64,000 nucleotides of DNA from Arenicola marina (GCA_964019135.1 OZ025263.1:32776133-32840132), one strand, 5' to 3'; numbered from the stretch's first letter, positions 1-12,414 are shown. The notes: a model not told the origin generated them from the letters alone. Numbers and translations are program-made.

Positions 1-212
1 TGATACAACTTTATCATTTTATGTTTAAAGGAAACGTATTGTCTAGGAGGAGACGGGCGTAAAACAAACTCTAGCTTTTTTAACGTCACTTTATAAGCGG
101 CATCGGCGATAACATATCGATTCTCAGCAGCTCAAAGTAGGATTGTAAAGCTGTATGCTGATTCTTTTGATAAGCACGTATGGTGCAGCGTTGTATTCTC
201 TTTCCACCATAG
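1..212 (+). other. array-1 intron, 5' donor just outside the window
   Basis: The window begins with TGATACAAC, which follows GTCAG in every other unit, so the donor of the preceding exon lies about five bases left of position 1. The acceptor is at 211-212. No open gene is seen in it. Confidence 0.8.
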
Positions 213-371
213 TGGCGAGTACGACTAGCGCAACCAGCGCCAGCACCACTGCGGAGAGCACCATCAGCTTGACAACCCCAACGACAGTCTCGGAAACCAC
301 AAGCACCGGAACCAGTGGGACGACGACGAATCCCACCACTGTCACCCCGACCACCAGTGAGTCCACAACAG
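213..371 (+). CDS. array-1 mucin exon 1
   Basis: Class-3 intron upstream, acceptor CATAG, donor CAG|GTCAGT. Changes: T18I, T40N (Asn is followed by Pro, so it is not an N-glycosylation site). Confidence 0.85.
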
Positions 372-589
372 GTCAGTGATGCAACTTTATCATTTTATGT
401 TTAAAGGAAACGTATTGTCTAGAAGGAAACGGGCGTAAAACAAACTCTAACTTCTTAAACGTCACTTTATAAGCGACATCGGCGATAATATATCGATTCT
501 CAGCCGCTCAAAAATAGGATTGTTAGTCTGTATGCTGATTCTTTTGATAAGCACGTATGGTGCAGCTTTGTATTCTCTTTCCACTGAAG
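372..589 (+). other. representative array-1 intron
   Basis: This intron of 218 bp starts GTCAGT and ends TCCACTGAAG. A CTGAT about 50 bases before the acceptor is a plausible branch point, followed by the pyrimidine-rich TATTCTCTTTCC. A second AG (TGCAG) lies 24 bases upstream of the acceptor in the same phase; six units have TAA between the two AGs, so the downstream AG is the likelier site. No RNA gene or mobile element is seen. Confidence 0.75.
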
Positions 590-748
590 TGGCGAGTACG
601 ACTAGCGCAACCAGCGCCAGCACCACTGCGGAGAGCACCACCAGCTTGACAACCCCAACGACAGTCTCGGAAACCACAAGCACCGGAACCAGTGGGACGA
701 CGACAACTCCCACCACTGTCACCCCGACCACCAGTGAGTCCACAACAG
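590..748 (+). CDS. array-1 mucin exon 2
   Basis: Class-1 intron, acceptor TGAAG. Consensus protein. Confidence 0.85.
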
Positions 749-965
749 GTCAGTGATACAACTTTATCATTTTATGTTTAAAGGAAACGCATTGTCTAGA
801 TGGAAACGGGCGTAAAACAAACCCTAACTTCTTAAACGTCACTTTATAAGCGACATCGGTGATAATATATCGATTCTCAGTAGCTCAATGTATGATTGTA
901 TGTCTGTATGTTGATTCTTTTGATAAGCACGTATGTTGCAGCGTTGTATTCTCTTTCCACCATAG

Positions 966-1124
966 TGGCGAGTACGACTAGCGCAACCAGCGCCAGCACC
1001 ACTGCGGAGAGCACCACCAGCTTGACAACCCCAACGACAGTCTCGGAAACCACAAGCACCGGAACCAGTGGGACGACGACAACTCCCACCACTGTCACCC
1101 CGACCACCAGTGAGTCCACAACAG
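966..1124 (+). CDS. array-1 mucin exon 3
   Basis: Class-4 intron, acceptor CATAG. Consensus protein. Confidence 0.85.
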
Positions 1125-1342
1125 GTCAGTGATGCAACTTTATCATTTTATGTTTAAAGGAAACGTATTGTCTAGAAGGAAACGGGCGTAAAACAAACTC
1201 TAACTTCTTAAACGTCACTTTATAAGCGACATCGGCGATAATATATCGATTCTCAGCAGCTCAAAAATAGGATTGTAAGTCTGTATGCTGATTCTTTTGA
1301 TAAGCACGTATGGTGCAGCTTTGTATTCTCTTTCCACCGAAG

Positions 1343-1501
1343 TGGCGAATACGACTAGCGCAACCAGCGCCAGCACCACTGCGGAGAGCACCACCAGCTT
1401 GACAACCCCAACGACAGTCTCGGAAACCACAAGCACCGGAACCAGTGGGACGACGACAACTCCCACCACTGTCACCCCGACCACCAGTGAGTCCACAACA
1501 G
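1343..1501 (+). CDS. array-1 mucin exon 4
   Basis: Class-1 intron, acceptor CGAAG. S3N creates an Asn-Thr-Thr sequon, one of only two in array 1. Confidence 0.85.
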
Positions 1502-1719
1502 GTCAGTGATGCAACTTTATCATTTTATGTTTAAAGGAAACGTATTGTCTAGAAGGAAACGGGCGTAAAACAAACTCTAACTTCTTAAACGTCACTTTAT
1601 AAGCGACATCGGCGATAATATATCGATTCTCAGCAGCTCAAAAATAGGATTGTAAGTCTGTATGCTGATTCTTTTGATAAGCACGTATGGTGCAGCGTTG
1701 TATTCTCTTTCCACCATAG

Positions 1720-1878
1720 TGGCGAGTACGACTAGCGCAACCAGCGCCAGCACCACTGCGGAGAGCACCACCAGCTTGACAACCCCAACGACAGTCTCGG
1801 AAACCACAAGCACCGGAACCAGTGGGACGACGACAACTCCCACCACTGTCACCCGGACCACCAGTGAGTCCACAACAG
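1720..1878 (+). CDS. array-1 mucin exon 5
   Basis: Class-1 intron, acceptor CATAG. P46R adds a rare basic residue. Confidence 0.85.
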
Positions 1879-2095
1879 GTCAGTGATACAACTTTATCAT
1901 TTTATGTTTAAAGGAAACGCATTGTCTAGATGGAAACGGGCGTAAAACAAACTCAAACTTCTTAAACGTCACTTTATAAGCGACATCGGCGATAATATAT
2001 CTATTCTCAGTAGCTCACTTTTTGATCGTAAGTCTGTATGCTGATTCTTTTGATAAGCACGTATGGTGCAGCGTTGTATTCTCTTTCCACCATAG

Positions 2096-2254
2096 TGGCG
2101 AGTACGACTAGCCCAACCAGCGCCAGCACCACTGCGGAGAGCACCACCAGCTTGACAACCCCAACGACAGTCTCGGAAACCACAAGCACCGGAACCAGTG
2201 GGACGACGACAACTCCCACCACTGTCACCCCGACCACCAGTGAGTCCACAACAG
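2096..2254 (+). CDS. array-1 mucin exon 6
   Basis: Class-2 intron, acceptor CATAG. A7P. Confidence 0.85.
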
Positions 2255-2470
2255 GTCAGTGATACAACTTTATCATTTTATGTTTAAAGGAAACGTATTG
2301 TCTAGGAGGAGTCGGGCGTAAAACAAACTCTAACTTTTTTAACGTCACTTTATAAGCGGCATCGGCGATAACATATCGATTCTCACAGCTCAAAGTAGGA
2401 TTGTAAAGCTGTATGCTGATTCTTTTGATAAGCACGTATGGTGCAGCGTTGTATTCTCTTTCCACCATAG

Positions 2471-2629
2471 TGGCGAGTACGACTAGCGCAACCAGCGCCA
2501 GCACCACTGCGGAGAGCACCACCAGCTTGACAACCCCAACGACAGTCTCGGAAACCACAAGCACCGGAACCAGTGGGACGACGACAACTCCCGCCACTGT
2601 CACCCCGACCACCAGTGAGTCCACAACAG
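2471..2629 (+). CDS. array-1 mucin exon 7
   Basis: Class-3 intron, acceptor CATAG. T42A. Confidence 0.85.
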
Positions 2630-2847
2630 GTCAGTGATGCAACTTTATCATTTTATGTTTAACGGAAACGTATTGTCTAGAAGGAAACGGGCGTAAAACA
2701 AACTCTAACTTCTTAAACGTCACTTTATAAGCGACATCGGCGATAATATATCGATTCTCAGCAGCTCAAAAATAGGATTGTAAGTCTGTATGCTGATTCT
2801 TTTGATAAGCACTTATGGTGCAGCTTTGTATTCTCTTTCCACCGAAG

Positions 2848-3006
2848 TGGCGAGTACGACTAGCGCAACCAGCGCCAGCACCACTGCGGAGAGCACCACC
2901 AGCTTGACAACCCCAACGACAGTCTCGGAAACCACAAGCACCGGAACCAGTGGGACGACGACAACTCCCACCACTGTCACCCCGACCACCAGTGAGTCCA
3001 CAACAG
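2848..3006 (+). CDS. array-1 mucin exon 8
   Basis: Class-1 intron, acceptor CGAAG. Consensus protein. Confidence 0.85.
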
Positions 3007-3224
3007 GTCAGTGATGCAACTTTATCATTTTATGTTTAAAGGAAACGTATTGTCTAGAAGGAAACGGGCGTAAAACAAACTCTAACTTCTTAAACGTCAC
3101 TTTATAAGCGACATCGGCGATAATATATCGATTCTCAGCAGCTCAAAAATAGGATTGTAAGTCTGTATGCTGATTCTTTTGATAAGCACTTATGGTGCAG
3201 CTTTGTATTCTCTTTCCACCGAAG

Positions 3225-3383
3225 TGGCGAGTACGACTAGCGCAACCAGCGCCAGCACCACTGCGGAGAGCACCACCAGCTTGACAACCCCAACGACAGT
3301 CTCGGAAACCACAAGCACCGGAACCAGTGGGACGACGACAACTCCCACCACTGTCACCCCGACCACCAGTGAGTCCACAACAG
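3225..3383 (+). CDS. array-1 mucin exon 9
   Basis: Class-1 intron, acceptor CGAAG. Consensus protein; exons 8 and 9 and their introns look like a recent single-unit duplication. Confidence 0.85.
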
Positions 3384-3601
3384 GTCAGTGATGCAACTTT
3401 ATCATTTTATGTTTAAAGGAAACGTATTGTCTAGAAGGAAACGGGCGTAAAACAAACTCTAACTTCTTAAACGTCACTTTATAAGCGAAATCGGCGATAT
3501 AATATCGATTCTCAGTAGCTCAAAAATAGGATTGTAAGTCTGTATGCTGATTCTTTTGATAAGCACGTATGGTGCAGCGTTGTATTCTCTTTCCACCATA
3601 G

Positions 3602-3760
3602 TGGCGAGTACGACTAGCGCAACCAGCGCCAGCACCACTGCGGAGAGCACCACCAGCTTGACAACCCCAACGACAGTCTCGGAAACCACAAGCACCGGAA
3701 CCAGTGGGACGACGACAACTCCCACCACTGTCACCCCGACCACCAGTGAGTCCACAACAG
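3602..3760 (+). CDS. array-1 mucin exon 10
   Basis: Class-1 intron, acceptor CATAG. Consensus protein. Confidence 0.85.
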
Positions 3761-3978
3761 GTCAGTGATACAACTTTATCATTTTATGTTTAACGGAAAC
3801 GTATTGTCTAGAAGGAAACGGGCGTAAAACAAACTCTAACTTCTTAAACGTCACTTTATAAGCGACATCGGCGATAATATATCGATTCTCAGCAGCTCAA
3901 AAATAGGATTGTAAGTCTGTATGCTGATTCTTTTGATAAGCACGTATGGTGCAGCGTTGTATTCTCTTTCCACCATAG

Positions 3979-4137
3979 TGGCGAGTACGACTAGGGCAAC
4001 CAGCGCCAGCACCACTGCGGAGAGCACCACCAGCTCGACAACCCCAACGACAGTCTCGGAAAACACAAGCACCGGAACCAGTGGGACGACGACAACTCCC
4101 ACCACTGTCACCCCGACCACCAGTGAGTCCACAACAG
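3979..4137 (+). CDS. array-1 mucin exon 11
   Basis: Class-1 intron, acceptor CATAG. S6R, L20S, T29N; T29N creates an Asn-Thr-Ser sequon. This is the most altered exon in the array interior. Confidence 0.85.
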
Positions 4138-4354
4138 GTCAGTGATACAACTTTATCATTTTATGTTTAAAGGAAACGCATTGTCTAGATGAAAACGGGC
4201 GTGAAACAAACTCTAACTTCTTAAACGTCACTTTATAAGCGACATCGGCGATAATATATCGATTCTCAGTAGCTCACTTTTTGATTGTAAGTCTGTATGC
4301 TGATTCTTTTGATAAGCACGTATGGTGCAGCGTTGTATTCTCTTTCCACCATAG

Positions 4355-4513
4355 TGGCGAGTACGACTAGCGCAACCAGCGCCAGCACCACTGCGGAGAG
4401 CACCACCAGCTCGACAACCCCAACGACAGTCTCGGAAACCACAAGCACCGGAACCAGTGGGACGACGACAACTCCCACCACTGTCACCCCGACCACCAGT
4501 GAGTCCACAACAG
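4355..4513 (+). CDS. array-1 mucin exon 12
   Basis: Class-2 intron, acceptor CATAG. L20S. Confidence 0.85.
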
Positions 4514-4730
4514 GTCAGTGATACAACTTTATCATTTTATGTTTAAAGGAAACGCATTGTCTAGATGAAAACGGGCGTGAAACAAACTCTAACTTCTTAA
4601 ACGTCACTTTATAAGCGACATCGGCGATAATATATCGATTCTCAGTAGCTCACTTTTTGATTGTAAGTCTGTATGCTGATTCTTTTGATAAGCACGTATG
4701 GTGCAGCGTTGTATTCTCTTTCCACCATAG

Positions 4731-4889
4731 TGGCGAGTACGACTAGCGCAACCAGCGCCAGCACCACTGCGGAGAGCACCACCAGCTTGACAACCCCAAC
4801 GACAGTCTCGGAAACCACAAGCACCGGAACCAGTGGGACGACGACAACTCCCACCACTGTCACCCCGACCACCAGTGAGTCCACAACAG
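4731..4889 (+). CDS. array-1 mucin exon 13
   Basis: Class-2 intron, acceptor CATAG. Consensus protein. Confidence 0.85.
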
Positions 4890-5105
4890 GTCAGTGATAC
4901 AACTTTATCATTTTATGTTTAAAGGAAACGTATTGTCTAGGAGGAGTCGGGCGTAAAACAAACTCTAACTTTTTTAACGTCACTTTATAAGCGGCATCGG
5001 CGATAACATATCGATTCTCACAGCTCAAAGTAGGATTGTAAAGCTGTATGCTGATTCTTTTGATAAGCACGTATGGTGCAGCGTTGTATTCTCTTTCCAC
5101 CATAG

Positions 5106-5264
5106 TGGCGAGTACGACTAGCGCAACCAGCGCCAGCACCACTGCGGAGAGCACCACCAGCTTGACAACCCCAACGACAGTCTCGGAAACCACAAGCACC
5201 GGAACCAGTGGGACGACGACAACTCCCACCACTGTCACCCCGACCACCAGTGAGTCCACAACAG
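5106..5264 (+). CDS. array-1 mucin exon 14
   Basis: Class-3 intron, acceptor CATAG. Consensus protein. Confidence 0.85.
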
Positions 5265-5480
5265 GTCAGTGATGCAACTTTATCATTTTATGTTTAACGG
5301 AAACGTATTGTCTAGAAGGAAACGGGCGTAAAACAAACTCTAACTTTTTTAACGTCACTTTATAAGCGGCATCGGCGATAACATATCGATTCTCACAGCT
5401 CAAAGTAGGATTGTAAAGCTGTATGCTGATTCTTTTGATAAGCACGTATGGTGCAGCGTTGTATTCTCTTTCCACCATAG

Positions 5481-5639
5481 TGGCGAGTACGACTAGCGCA
5501 ACCAGCGCCAGCACCACTGCGGAGAGCACCACCAGCTTGACAACCCCAACGACAGTCTCGGAAACCACAAGCACCGGAACCAGTGGGACGACGACAACTC
5601 CCACCACTGTCACCCCGACCACCAGTGAGTCCACAACAG
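5481..5639 (+). CDS. array-1 mucin exon 15
   Basis: Class-3 intron, acceptor CATAG. Consensus protein. Confidence 0.85.
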
Positions 5640-5857
5640 GTCAGTGATGCAACTTTATCATTTTATGTTTAACGGAAACGTATTGTCTAGAAGGAAACGG
5701 GCGTAAAACAAACTCTAACTTCTTAAACGTCACTTTATAAGCGACATCGGCGATAATATATCGATTCTCAGCAGCTCAAAAATAGGATTGTAAGTCTGTA
5801 TGCTGATTCTTTTGATAAGCACTTATGGTGCAGCTTTGTATTCTCTTTTCACCGAAG

Positions 5858-6016
5858 TGGCGAGTACGACTAGCGCAACCAGCGCCAGCACCACTGCGGA
5901 GAGCACCACCAGCTTGACAACCCCAACGACAGTCTCGGAAACCACAAGCACCGGAACCAGTGGGACGACGACAACTCCCATCACTGTCACCCCGACCACC
6001 AGTGAGTCCACAACAG
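5858..6016 (+). CDS. array-1 mucin exon 16
   Basis: Class-1 intron, acceptor CGAAG with the tract changed to CTTTTCACC. T42I. Confidence 0.85.
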
Positions 6017-6234
6017 GTCAGTGATGCAACTTTATCATTTTATGTTTAAAGGAAACGTATTGTCTAGAAGGAAACGGGCGTAAAACAAACTCTAACTTCT
6101 TAAACGTCACTTTATAAGCGACATCGGCGATAATATATCGATTCTCAGCAGCTCAAAAATAGGATTGTAAGTCTGTATGCTGATTCTTTTGATAAGCACT
6201 TATGGTGCAGCTTTGTATTCTCTTTCCACCGAAG

Positions 6235-6393
6235 TGGCGAGTACGACTAGCGCAACCAGCGCCAGCACCACTGCGGAGAGCACCACCAGCTTGACAACCC
6301 CAACGACAGTCTCGGAAACCACAAGCACCGGAACCAGTGGGACGACGACAACTCCCACCACTGTCACCCCGACCACCAGTGAGTCCACAACAG
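6235..6393 (+). CDS. array-1 mucin exon 17
   Basis: Class-1 intron, acceptor CGAAG. Consensus protein. Confidence 0.85.
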
Positions 6394-6611
6394 GTCAGTG
6401 ATGCAACTTTATCATTTTATGTTTAAAGGAAACGTATTGTCTAGAAGGAAACGGGCGTAAAACAAACTCTAACTTCTTAAACGTCACTTTATAAGCGAAA
6501 TCGGCGATAATATATCGATTCTCAGTAGCTCAAAAATAGGATTGTAAGTCTGTATGCTGATTCTTTTGATAAGCACGTATGGTGCAGCGTTGTATTCTCT
6601 TTCCACCATAG

Positions 6612-6770
6612 TGGCGAGTACGACTAGCGCAACCAGCGCCAGCACCACTGCGGAGAGCACCACCAGCTCGACAACCCCAACGACAGTCTCGGAAACCACA
6701 AGCACCGGAACCAGTGGGACGACGACAACTCCCACCACTGTCACCCCGACCACCAGTGAGTCCACAACAG
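6612..6770 (+). CDS. array-1 mucin exon 18
   Basis: Class-1 intron, acceptor CATAG. L20S. Confidence 0.85.
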
Positions 6771-6987
6771 GTCAGTGATACAACTTTATCATTTTATGTT
6801 TAAAGGAAACGCATTGTCTAGATGAAAACGGGCGTGAAACAAACTCTAACTTCTTAAACGTCACTTTATAAGCGACATCGGCGATAATATATCGATTCTC
6901 AGTAGCTCACTTTTTGATTGTAAGTCTGTATGCTGATTCTTTTGATAAGCACGTATGGTGCAGCGTTGTATTCTCTTTCCACCATAG

Positions 6988-7146
6988 TGGCGAGTACGAC
7001 TAGCGCAACCAGCGCCAGCACCACTGCGGAGAGCACCACCAGTTTGACAACCCCAACGACAATCTCGGAAACCACAAGCACCGGAACCAGTGGGACGACG
7101 ACAACTCCCACCACTGTCACCCCGACCACCAGTGAGTCCACAACAG
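6988..7146 (+). CDS. array-1 mucin exon 19
   Basis: Class-2 intron, acceptor CATAG. V26I. Confidence 0.85.
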
Positions 7147-7363
7147 GTCAGTGATACAACTTTATCATTTTATGTTTAAAGGAAACGTATTGTCTAGGAG
7201 GAGACGGGCGTAAAACAAACTCTAACTTTTTTAACGTCACTTTATAAGCGGCATCGGCGATAACATATCGATTCTCAGCAGGCCAAAGTAGGATTGTAAA
7301 GCTGTATGCTGATTCTTTTGATAAGCACGTATGGTGCAGCGTTGTATTCTCTTTCCACCATAG

Positions 7364-7522
7364 TGGCGAGTACGACTAGCGCAACCAGCGCCAGCACCAC
7401 TGCGGAGAGCACCACCAGCTTGACAACCCCAACGACAGTCTCGGAAACCACAAGCACCGGAACCAGTGGGACGACGACAACTCCCACCACTGTCACCCCG
7501 ACCACCAGTGAGTCCACAACAG
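7364..7522 (+). CDS. array-1 mucin exon 20
   Basis: Class-3 intron (variant GCCAAAGTAGG), acceptor CATAG. Consensus protein. Confidence 0.85.
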
Positions 7523-7739
7523 GTCAGTGATGCAACTTTATCATTTTATGTTTAAAGGAAACATATTGTCGAGAAGGAAACGGGCGTAAAGCAAACTCTA
7601 ACTTCTTAAACGTCACTTTATAAGCGACATCGGCGATAATATATCGATTCTCAGTAGCTCACTTTTTGATTGTAAGTCTGTATGCTGATTCTTTTGATAA
7701 GCACGTATGGTGCAGCGTTGTATTCTCTTTCCACCATAG

Positions 7740-7898
7740 TGGCGAGTACGACTAGCGCAACCAGCGCCAGCACCACTGCGGAGAGCACCACCGGCTTGAC
7801 AACCCCAACGACAGTCTCGGAAACCACAAGCACCGGAACCAGTGGGACGACGACAACTCCCACCACTGTCACCCCGACCACCAGTGAGTCCACAACAG
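7740..7898 (+). CDS. array-1 mucin exon 21
   Basis: Class-2 intron, acceptor CATAG. S19G. Confidence 0.85.
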
Positions 7899-8115
7899 GT
7901 CAGTGATACAACTTTATCATTTTATGTTTAAAGGAAACGCATTGTCTAGATGGAAACGGGCGTAAAACAAACTCTAACTTCTTAAACGTTACTTTATAAG
8001 CGACATCGGCGATAATATATCGATTCTCAGTAGCTCACTTTTTGATTGTAAGTCTGTATGCTGATTCTTTTGATAAGCACTTATGGTGCAGCTTTGTATT
8101 CTCTTTCCACCGAAG

Positions 8116-8274
8116 TGGCGAGTACGACTAGCGCAACCAGCGCCAGCACCACTGCGGAGAGCACCACCAGCTTGACAACCCCAACGACAGTCTCGGAAAC
8201 CACAAGCACCGGAACCAGTGGGACGACGACAACTCCCACCACTGTCACCCCGACCACCAGTGAGTCCACAACAA
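8116..8274 (+). CDS. array-1 mucin exon 22
   Basis: Class-2 intron, acceptor CGAAG. The last exon base is A instead of G, so the donor reads CAA|GTCAGT and the junction codon becomes ATG (Met) instead of GTG (Val). Confidence 0.83.
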
Positions 8275-8492
8275 GTCAGTGATGCAACTTTATCATTTTA
8301 TGTTTAAAGGAAACGTATTGTCTAGAAGGAAACGGGCGTAAAACAAACTCTAACTTCTTAAACGTCACTTTATAAGCGACATCGGCGATAATATATCGAT
8401 TCTCAGCAGCTCAAAAATAGGATTGTAAGTCTGTATGCTGATTCTTTTGATAAGCACGTATGGTGCAGCGTTGTATTCTCTTTCCACCATAG

Positions 8493-8651
8493 TGGCGAGT
8501 ACGACTAGCGCAACCAGCGCCAGCACCACTGCGGAGAGCACCACCAGCTTGACAACCCCAACGACAGTCTCGGAAACCACAAGCACCGGAACCAGTGGGA
8601 CGACGACAACTCCCACCACTGTCACCCCGACCACCAGTGAGTCCACAACAG
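8493..8651 (+). CDS. array-1 mucin exon 23
   Basis: Class-1 intron, acceptor CATAG. Consensus protein. Confidence 0.85.
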
Positions 8652-8869
8652 GTCAGTGATGCAACTTTATCATTTTATGTTTAACGGAAACGTATTGTCT
8701 AGAAGGAAACGGGCGTAAAACAAACTCTAACTTCTTAAACGTCACTTTATAAGCGACATCGGCGATAATATATCGATTCTCAGCAGCTCAAAAATAGGAT
8801 TGTAAGTCTGTATGCTGATTCTTTTGATAAGCACGTATGGTGCAGCGTTGTATTCTCTTTCCACCATAG

Positions 8870-9028
8870 TGGCGAGTACGACTAGCGCAACCAGCGCCAG
8901 CACCACTGCGGAGAGCACCACCAGCTCGACAACCCCAACGACAGTCTCGGAAACCACAAGCACCGGAACCAGTGGGACGACGACAACTCCCACCACTGTC
9001 ACCCCGACCACCAGTGAGTCCACAACAG
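8870..9028 (+). CDS. array-1 mucin exon 24
   Basis: Class-1 intron, acceptor CATAG. L20S. Confidence 0.85.
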
Positions 9029-9245
9029 GTCAGTGATACAACTTTATCATTTTATGTTTAAAGGAAACGCATTGTCTAGATGAAAACGGGCGTGAAACAA
9101 ACTCTAACTTCTTAAACGTCACTTTATAAGCGACATCGGCGATAATATCTCGATTCTCAGTAGCTCACTTTTTGATTGTAAGTCTGTATGCTGATTCTTT
9201 TGATAAGCACGTATGGTGCAGCGTTGTATTCTCTTTCCACCATAG

Positions 9246-9404
9246 TGGCGAGTACGACTAGCGTAACCAGCGCCAGCACCACTGCGGAGAGCACCACCAG
9301 CTCGACAACCCCAACGACAGTCTCGGAAACCACAAGCACCGGAACCAGTGGGACGACGACAACTCCCACCACTGTCACCCCGACCACCAGTGAGTCCACA
9401 ACAG
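9246..9404 (+). CDS. array-1 mucin exon 25
   Basis: Class-2 intron, acceptor CATAG. A7V, L20S. Confidence 0.85.
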
Positions 9405-9621
9405 GTCAGTGATACAACTTTATCATTTTATGTTTAAAGGAAACGCATTGTCTAGATGAAAACGGGCGTGAAACAAACTCTAACTTCTTAAACGTCACTT
9501 TATAAGCGACATCGGCGATAATATATCGATTCTCAGTAGCTCACTTTTTGATTGTAAGTCTGTATGCTGATTCTTTTGATAAGCACGTATGGTGCAGCGT
9601 TGTATTCTCTTTCCACCATAG

Positions 9622-9780
9622 TGGCGAGTACGACTAGCGCAACCAGCGCCAGCACCACTGCGGAGAGCACCACCAGTTTGACAACCCCAACGACAGTCTC
9701 GGAAACCACCATCACCGGAACCAGTGGGACGACGACAACTCCCACCACTGTCACCCCGACCACCAGTGAGTCCACAACAG
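9622..9780 (+). CDS. array-1 mucin exon 26
   Basis: Class-2 intron, acceptor CATAG. S31I. Confidence 0.85.
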
Positions 9781-9995
9781 GTCAGTGATACAACTTTATC
9801 ATTTTATGTTTAAAGGAAACGTATTGTCTAGGAGGAGACGGGCGTAAAACAAACTAACTTTTTTAACGTCACTTTATAAGCGGCATCGGCGATAACATAT
9901 CGATTCTCAGCAGCCCAAAGTAGGATTGTAAAGCTGTATGCTGATTCTTTTGATAAGCACGTATGGTGCAGCGTTGTATTCTCTTTCCACCATAG

Positions 9996-10154
9996 TGGCG
10001 AGTACGACTAGCGCAACCAGCGCCAGCACCACTGCGGAGAGCACCATCAGCTTGACAACCCCAACGACAGTCTCGGAAACCACAAGCACCGGAACCAGTG
10101 GGACGACGACAAATCCCACCACTGTCACCCCGACCACCAGTGAGTCCACAACAG
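9996..10154 (+). CDS. array-1 mucin exon 27
   Basis: Class-3 intron, acceptor CATAG. T18I, T40N, as in exons 1, 36 and 54. Confidence 0.85.
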
Positions 10155-10372
10155 GTCAGTGATGCAACTTTATCATTTTATGTTTAAAGGAAACGTATTG
10201 TCTAGAAGGAAACGGGCGTAAAACAAACTCTAACTTCTTAAACGTCACTTTATAAGCGACATCGGCGATAATATATCGATTCTCAGCAGCTCAAAAATAG
10301 GATTGTTAGTCTGTATGCTGATTCTTTTGATAAGCACGTATGGTGCAGCTTTGTATTCTCTTTCCACTGAAG

Positions 10373-10531
10373 TGGCGAGTACGACTAGCGCAACCAGCGC
10401 CAGCACCACTGCGGAGAGCACCACCAGCTTGACAACCCCAACGACAGTCTCGGAAACCACAAGCACCGGAACCAGTGGGACGACGACAACTCCCACCACT
10501 GTCACCCCGACCACCAGTGAGTCCACAACAG
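10373..10531 (+). CDS. array-1 mucin exon 28
   Basis: Class-1 intron, acceptor TGAAG. Consensus protein; exons 27-29 repeat exons 1-3 at an offset of 9783 bp. Confidence 0.85.
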
Positions 10532-10748
10532 GTCAGTGATACAACTTTATCATTTTATGTTTAAAGGAAACGCATTGTCTAGATGGAAACGGGCGTAAAA
10601 CAAACTCTAACTTCTTAAACGTCACTTTATAAGCGACATCGGCGATAATATATCGATTCTTAGTAGCTCAATGTATGATTGTATGTCTGTATGCTGATTC
10701 TTTTGATAAGCACGTATGGTGCAGCGTTGTATTCTCTTTCCACCATAG

Positions 10749-10907
10749 TGGCGAGTACGACTAGCGCAACCAGCGCCAGCACCACTGCGGAGAGCACCAC
10801 CAGCTTGACAACCCCAACGACAGTCTCGGAAACCACAAGCACCGGAACCAGTGGGACGACGACAACTCCCACCACTGTCACCCCGACCACCAGTGAGTCC
10901 ACAACAG
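10749..10907 (+). CDS. array-1 mucin exon 29
   Basis: Class-4 intron, acceptor CATAG. Consensus protein. Confidence 0.85.
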
Positions 10908-11126
10908 GTCAGTGATACAACTTGATCATTTTATGTTTAAAGGAAACGTATTGTCTAGGAGGAAACGGGCGTAAAACAAAAACTCTAACTTCTTTAACGT
11001 CACTTTATAAGCGGCATCGGCGATAACATATCGATTCTCAGCAGCTCAAAGTAGGATTGTAAAGCTGTATGCTGATTCTTTTGATAAACACGTATGGTGC
11101 AGCGTTGCATTCTCTTTCCACCATAG

Positions 11127-11285
11127 TGGCGAGTACGACTAGCGCAACCAGCGCCAGCACCACTGCGGAGAGCACCACCAGCTTGACAACCCCAACGACA
11201 GTCTCGGAAACCACAAGCACCGGAACCAGTGGGACGACGACAACTCCCACCACTGTCACCCCGACCACCAGTGAGTCCACAACAG
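11127..11285 (+). CDS. array-1 mucin exon 30
   Basis: Class-3 intron with two extra A near 10980, acceptor CATAG. Consensus protein. Confidence 0.85.
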
Positions 11286-11502
11286 GTCAGTGATACAACT
11301 TTATCATTTTATGTTTAAAGGAAACGCATTGTCTAGATGGAAACGGGCGTAAAACAAACTCTAACTTCTTAAACGTTACTTTATAAGCGACATCGGCGAT
11401 AATATATCGATTCTCAGTAGCTCACTTTTTGATTGTAAGTCTGTATGCTGATTCTTTTGATAAGCACGTATGGTGCAGCGTTGTATTCTCTTTCCACCAT
11501 AG

Positions 11503-11661
11503 TGGCGAGTACGACTAGCGCAACCAGCGCCAGCACCACTGCGGAGAGCACCACCAGCTTGACAACCCCAACGACAGTCTCGGAAACCACAAGCACCGGA
11601 ACCAGTGGGACGACGACAACTCCCACCACTGTCACCCCGACCACCAGTGAGTCCACAACAG
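11503..11661 (+). CDS. array-1 mucin exon 31
   Basis: Class-2 intron, acceptor CATAG. Consensus protein. Confidence 0.85.
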
Positions 11662-11878
11662 GTCAGTGATACAACTTTATCATTTTATGTTTAAAGGAAA
11701 CGCATTGTCTAGATGGAAACGGGCGTAAAACAAACTCTAACTTCTTAAACGTTACTTTATAAGCGACATCGGCGATAATATATCGATTCTCAGTAGCTCA
11801 CTTTTTGATTGTAAGTCTGTATGCTGATTCTTTTGATAAGCACTTATGGTGCAGCTTTGTATTCTCTTTCCACCGAAG

Positions 11879-12037
11879 TGGCGAGTACGACTAGCGCAAC
11901 CAGCGCCAGCACCACTGCGGAGAGCACCACCAGCTTGACAACCCCAACGACAGTCTCGGAAACCACAAGCACCGGAACCAGTGGGACGACGACAACTCCC
12001 ACCACTGTCACCCCGACCACCAGTGAGTCCACAACAG
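11879..12037 (+). CDS. array-1 mucin exon 32
   Basis: Class-2 intron, acceptor CGAAG. Consensus protein. Confidence 0.85.
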
Positions 12038-12255
12038 GTCAGTGATGCAACTTTATCATTTTATGTTTAAAGGAAACGTATTGTCTAGAAGGAAACGGGC
12101 GTAAAACAAACTCTAACTTCTTAAACGTCACTTTATAAGCGACATCGGCGATAATATATCGATTCTCAGTAGCTCAAAAATAGGATTGTAAGTCTGTATG
12201 CTGATTCTTTTGATAAGCACGTATGGTGCAGCGTTGTATTCTCTTTCCACCATAG

Positions 12256-12414
12256 TGGCGAGTACGACTAGCGCAACCAGCGCCAGCACCACTGCGGAGA
12301 GCACCACCAGCTTGACAACCCCAACGACAGTCTCGGAAACCACAAGCACCGGAACCAGTGGGACGACGACAACTCCCACCACTGTCACCCCGACCACCAG
12401 TGAGTCCACAACAG
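12256..12414 (+). CDS. array-1 mucin exon 33
   Basis: Class-1 intron, acceptor CATAG. Consensus protein. Confidence 0.85.
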
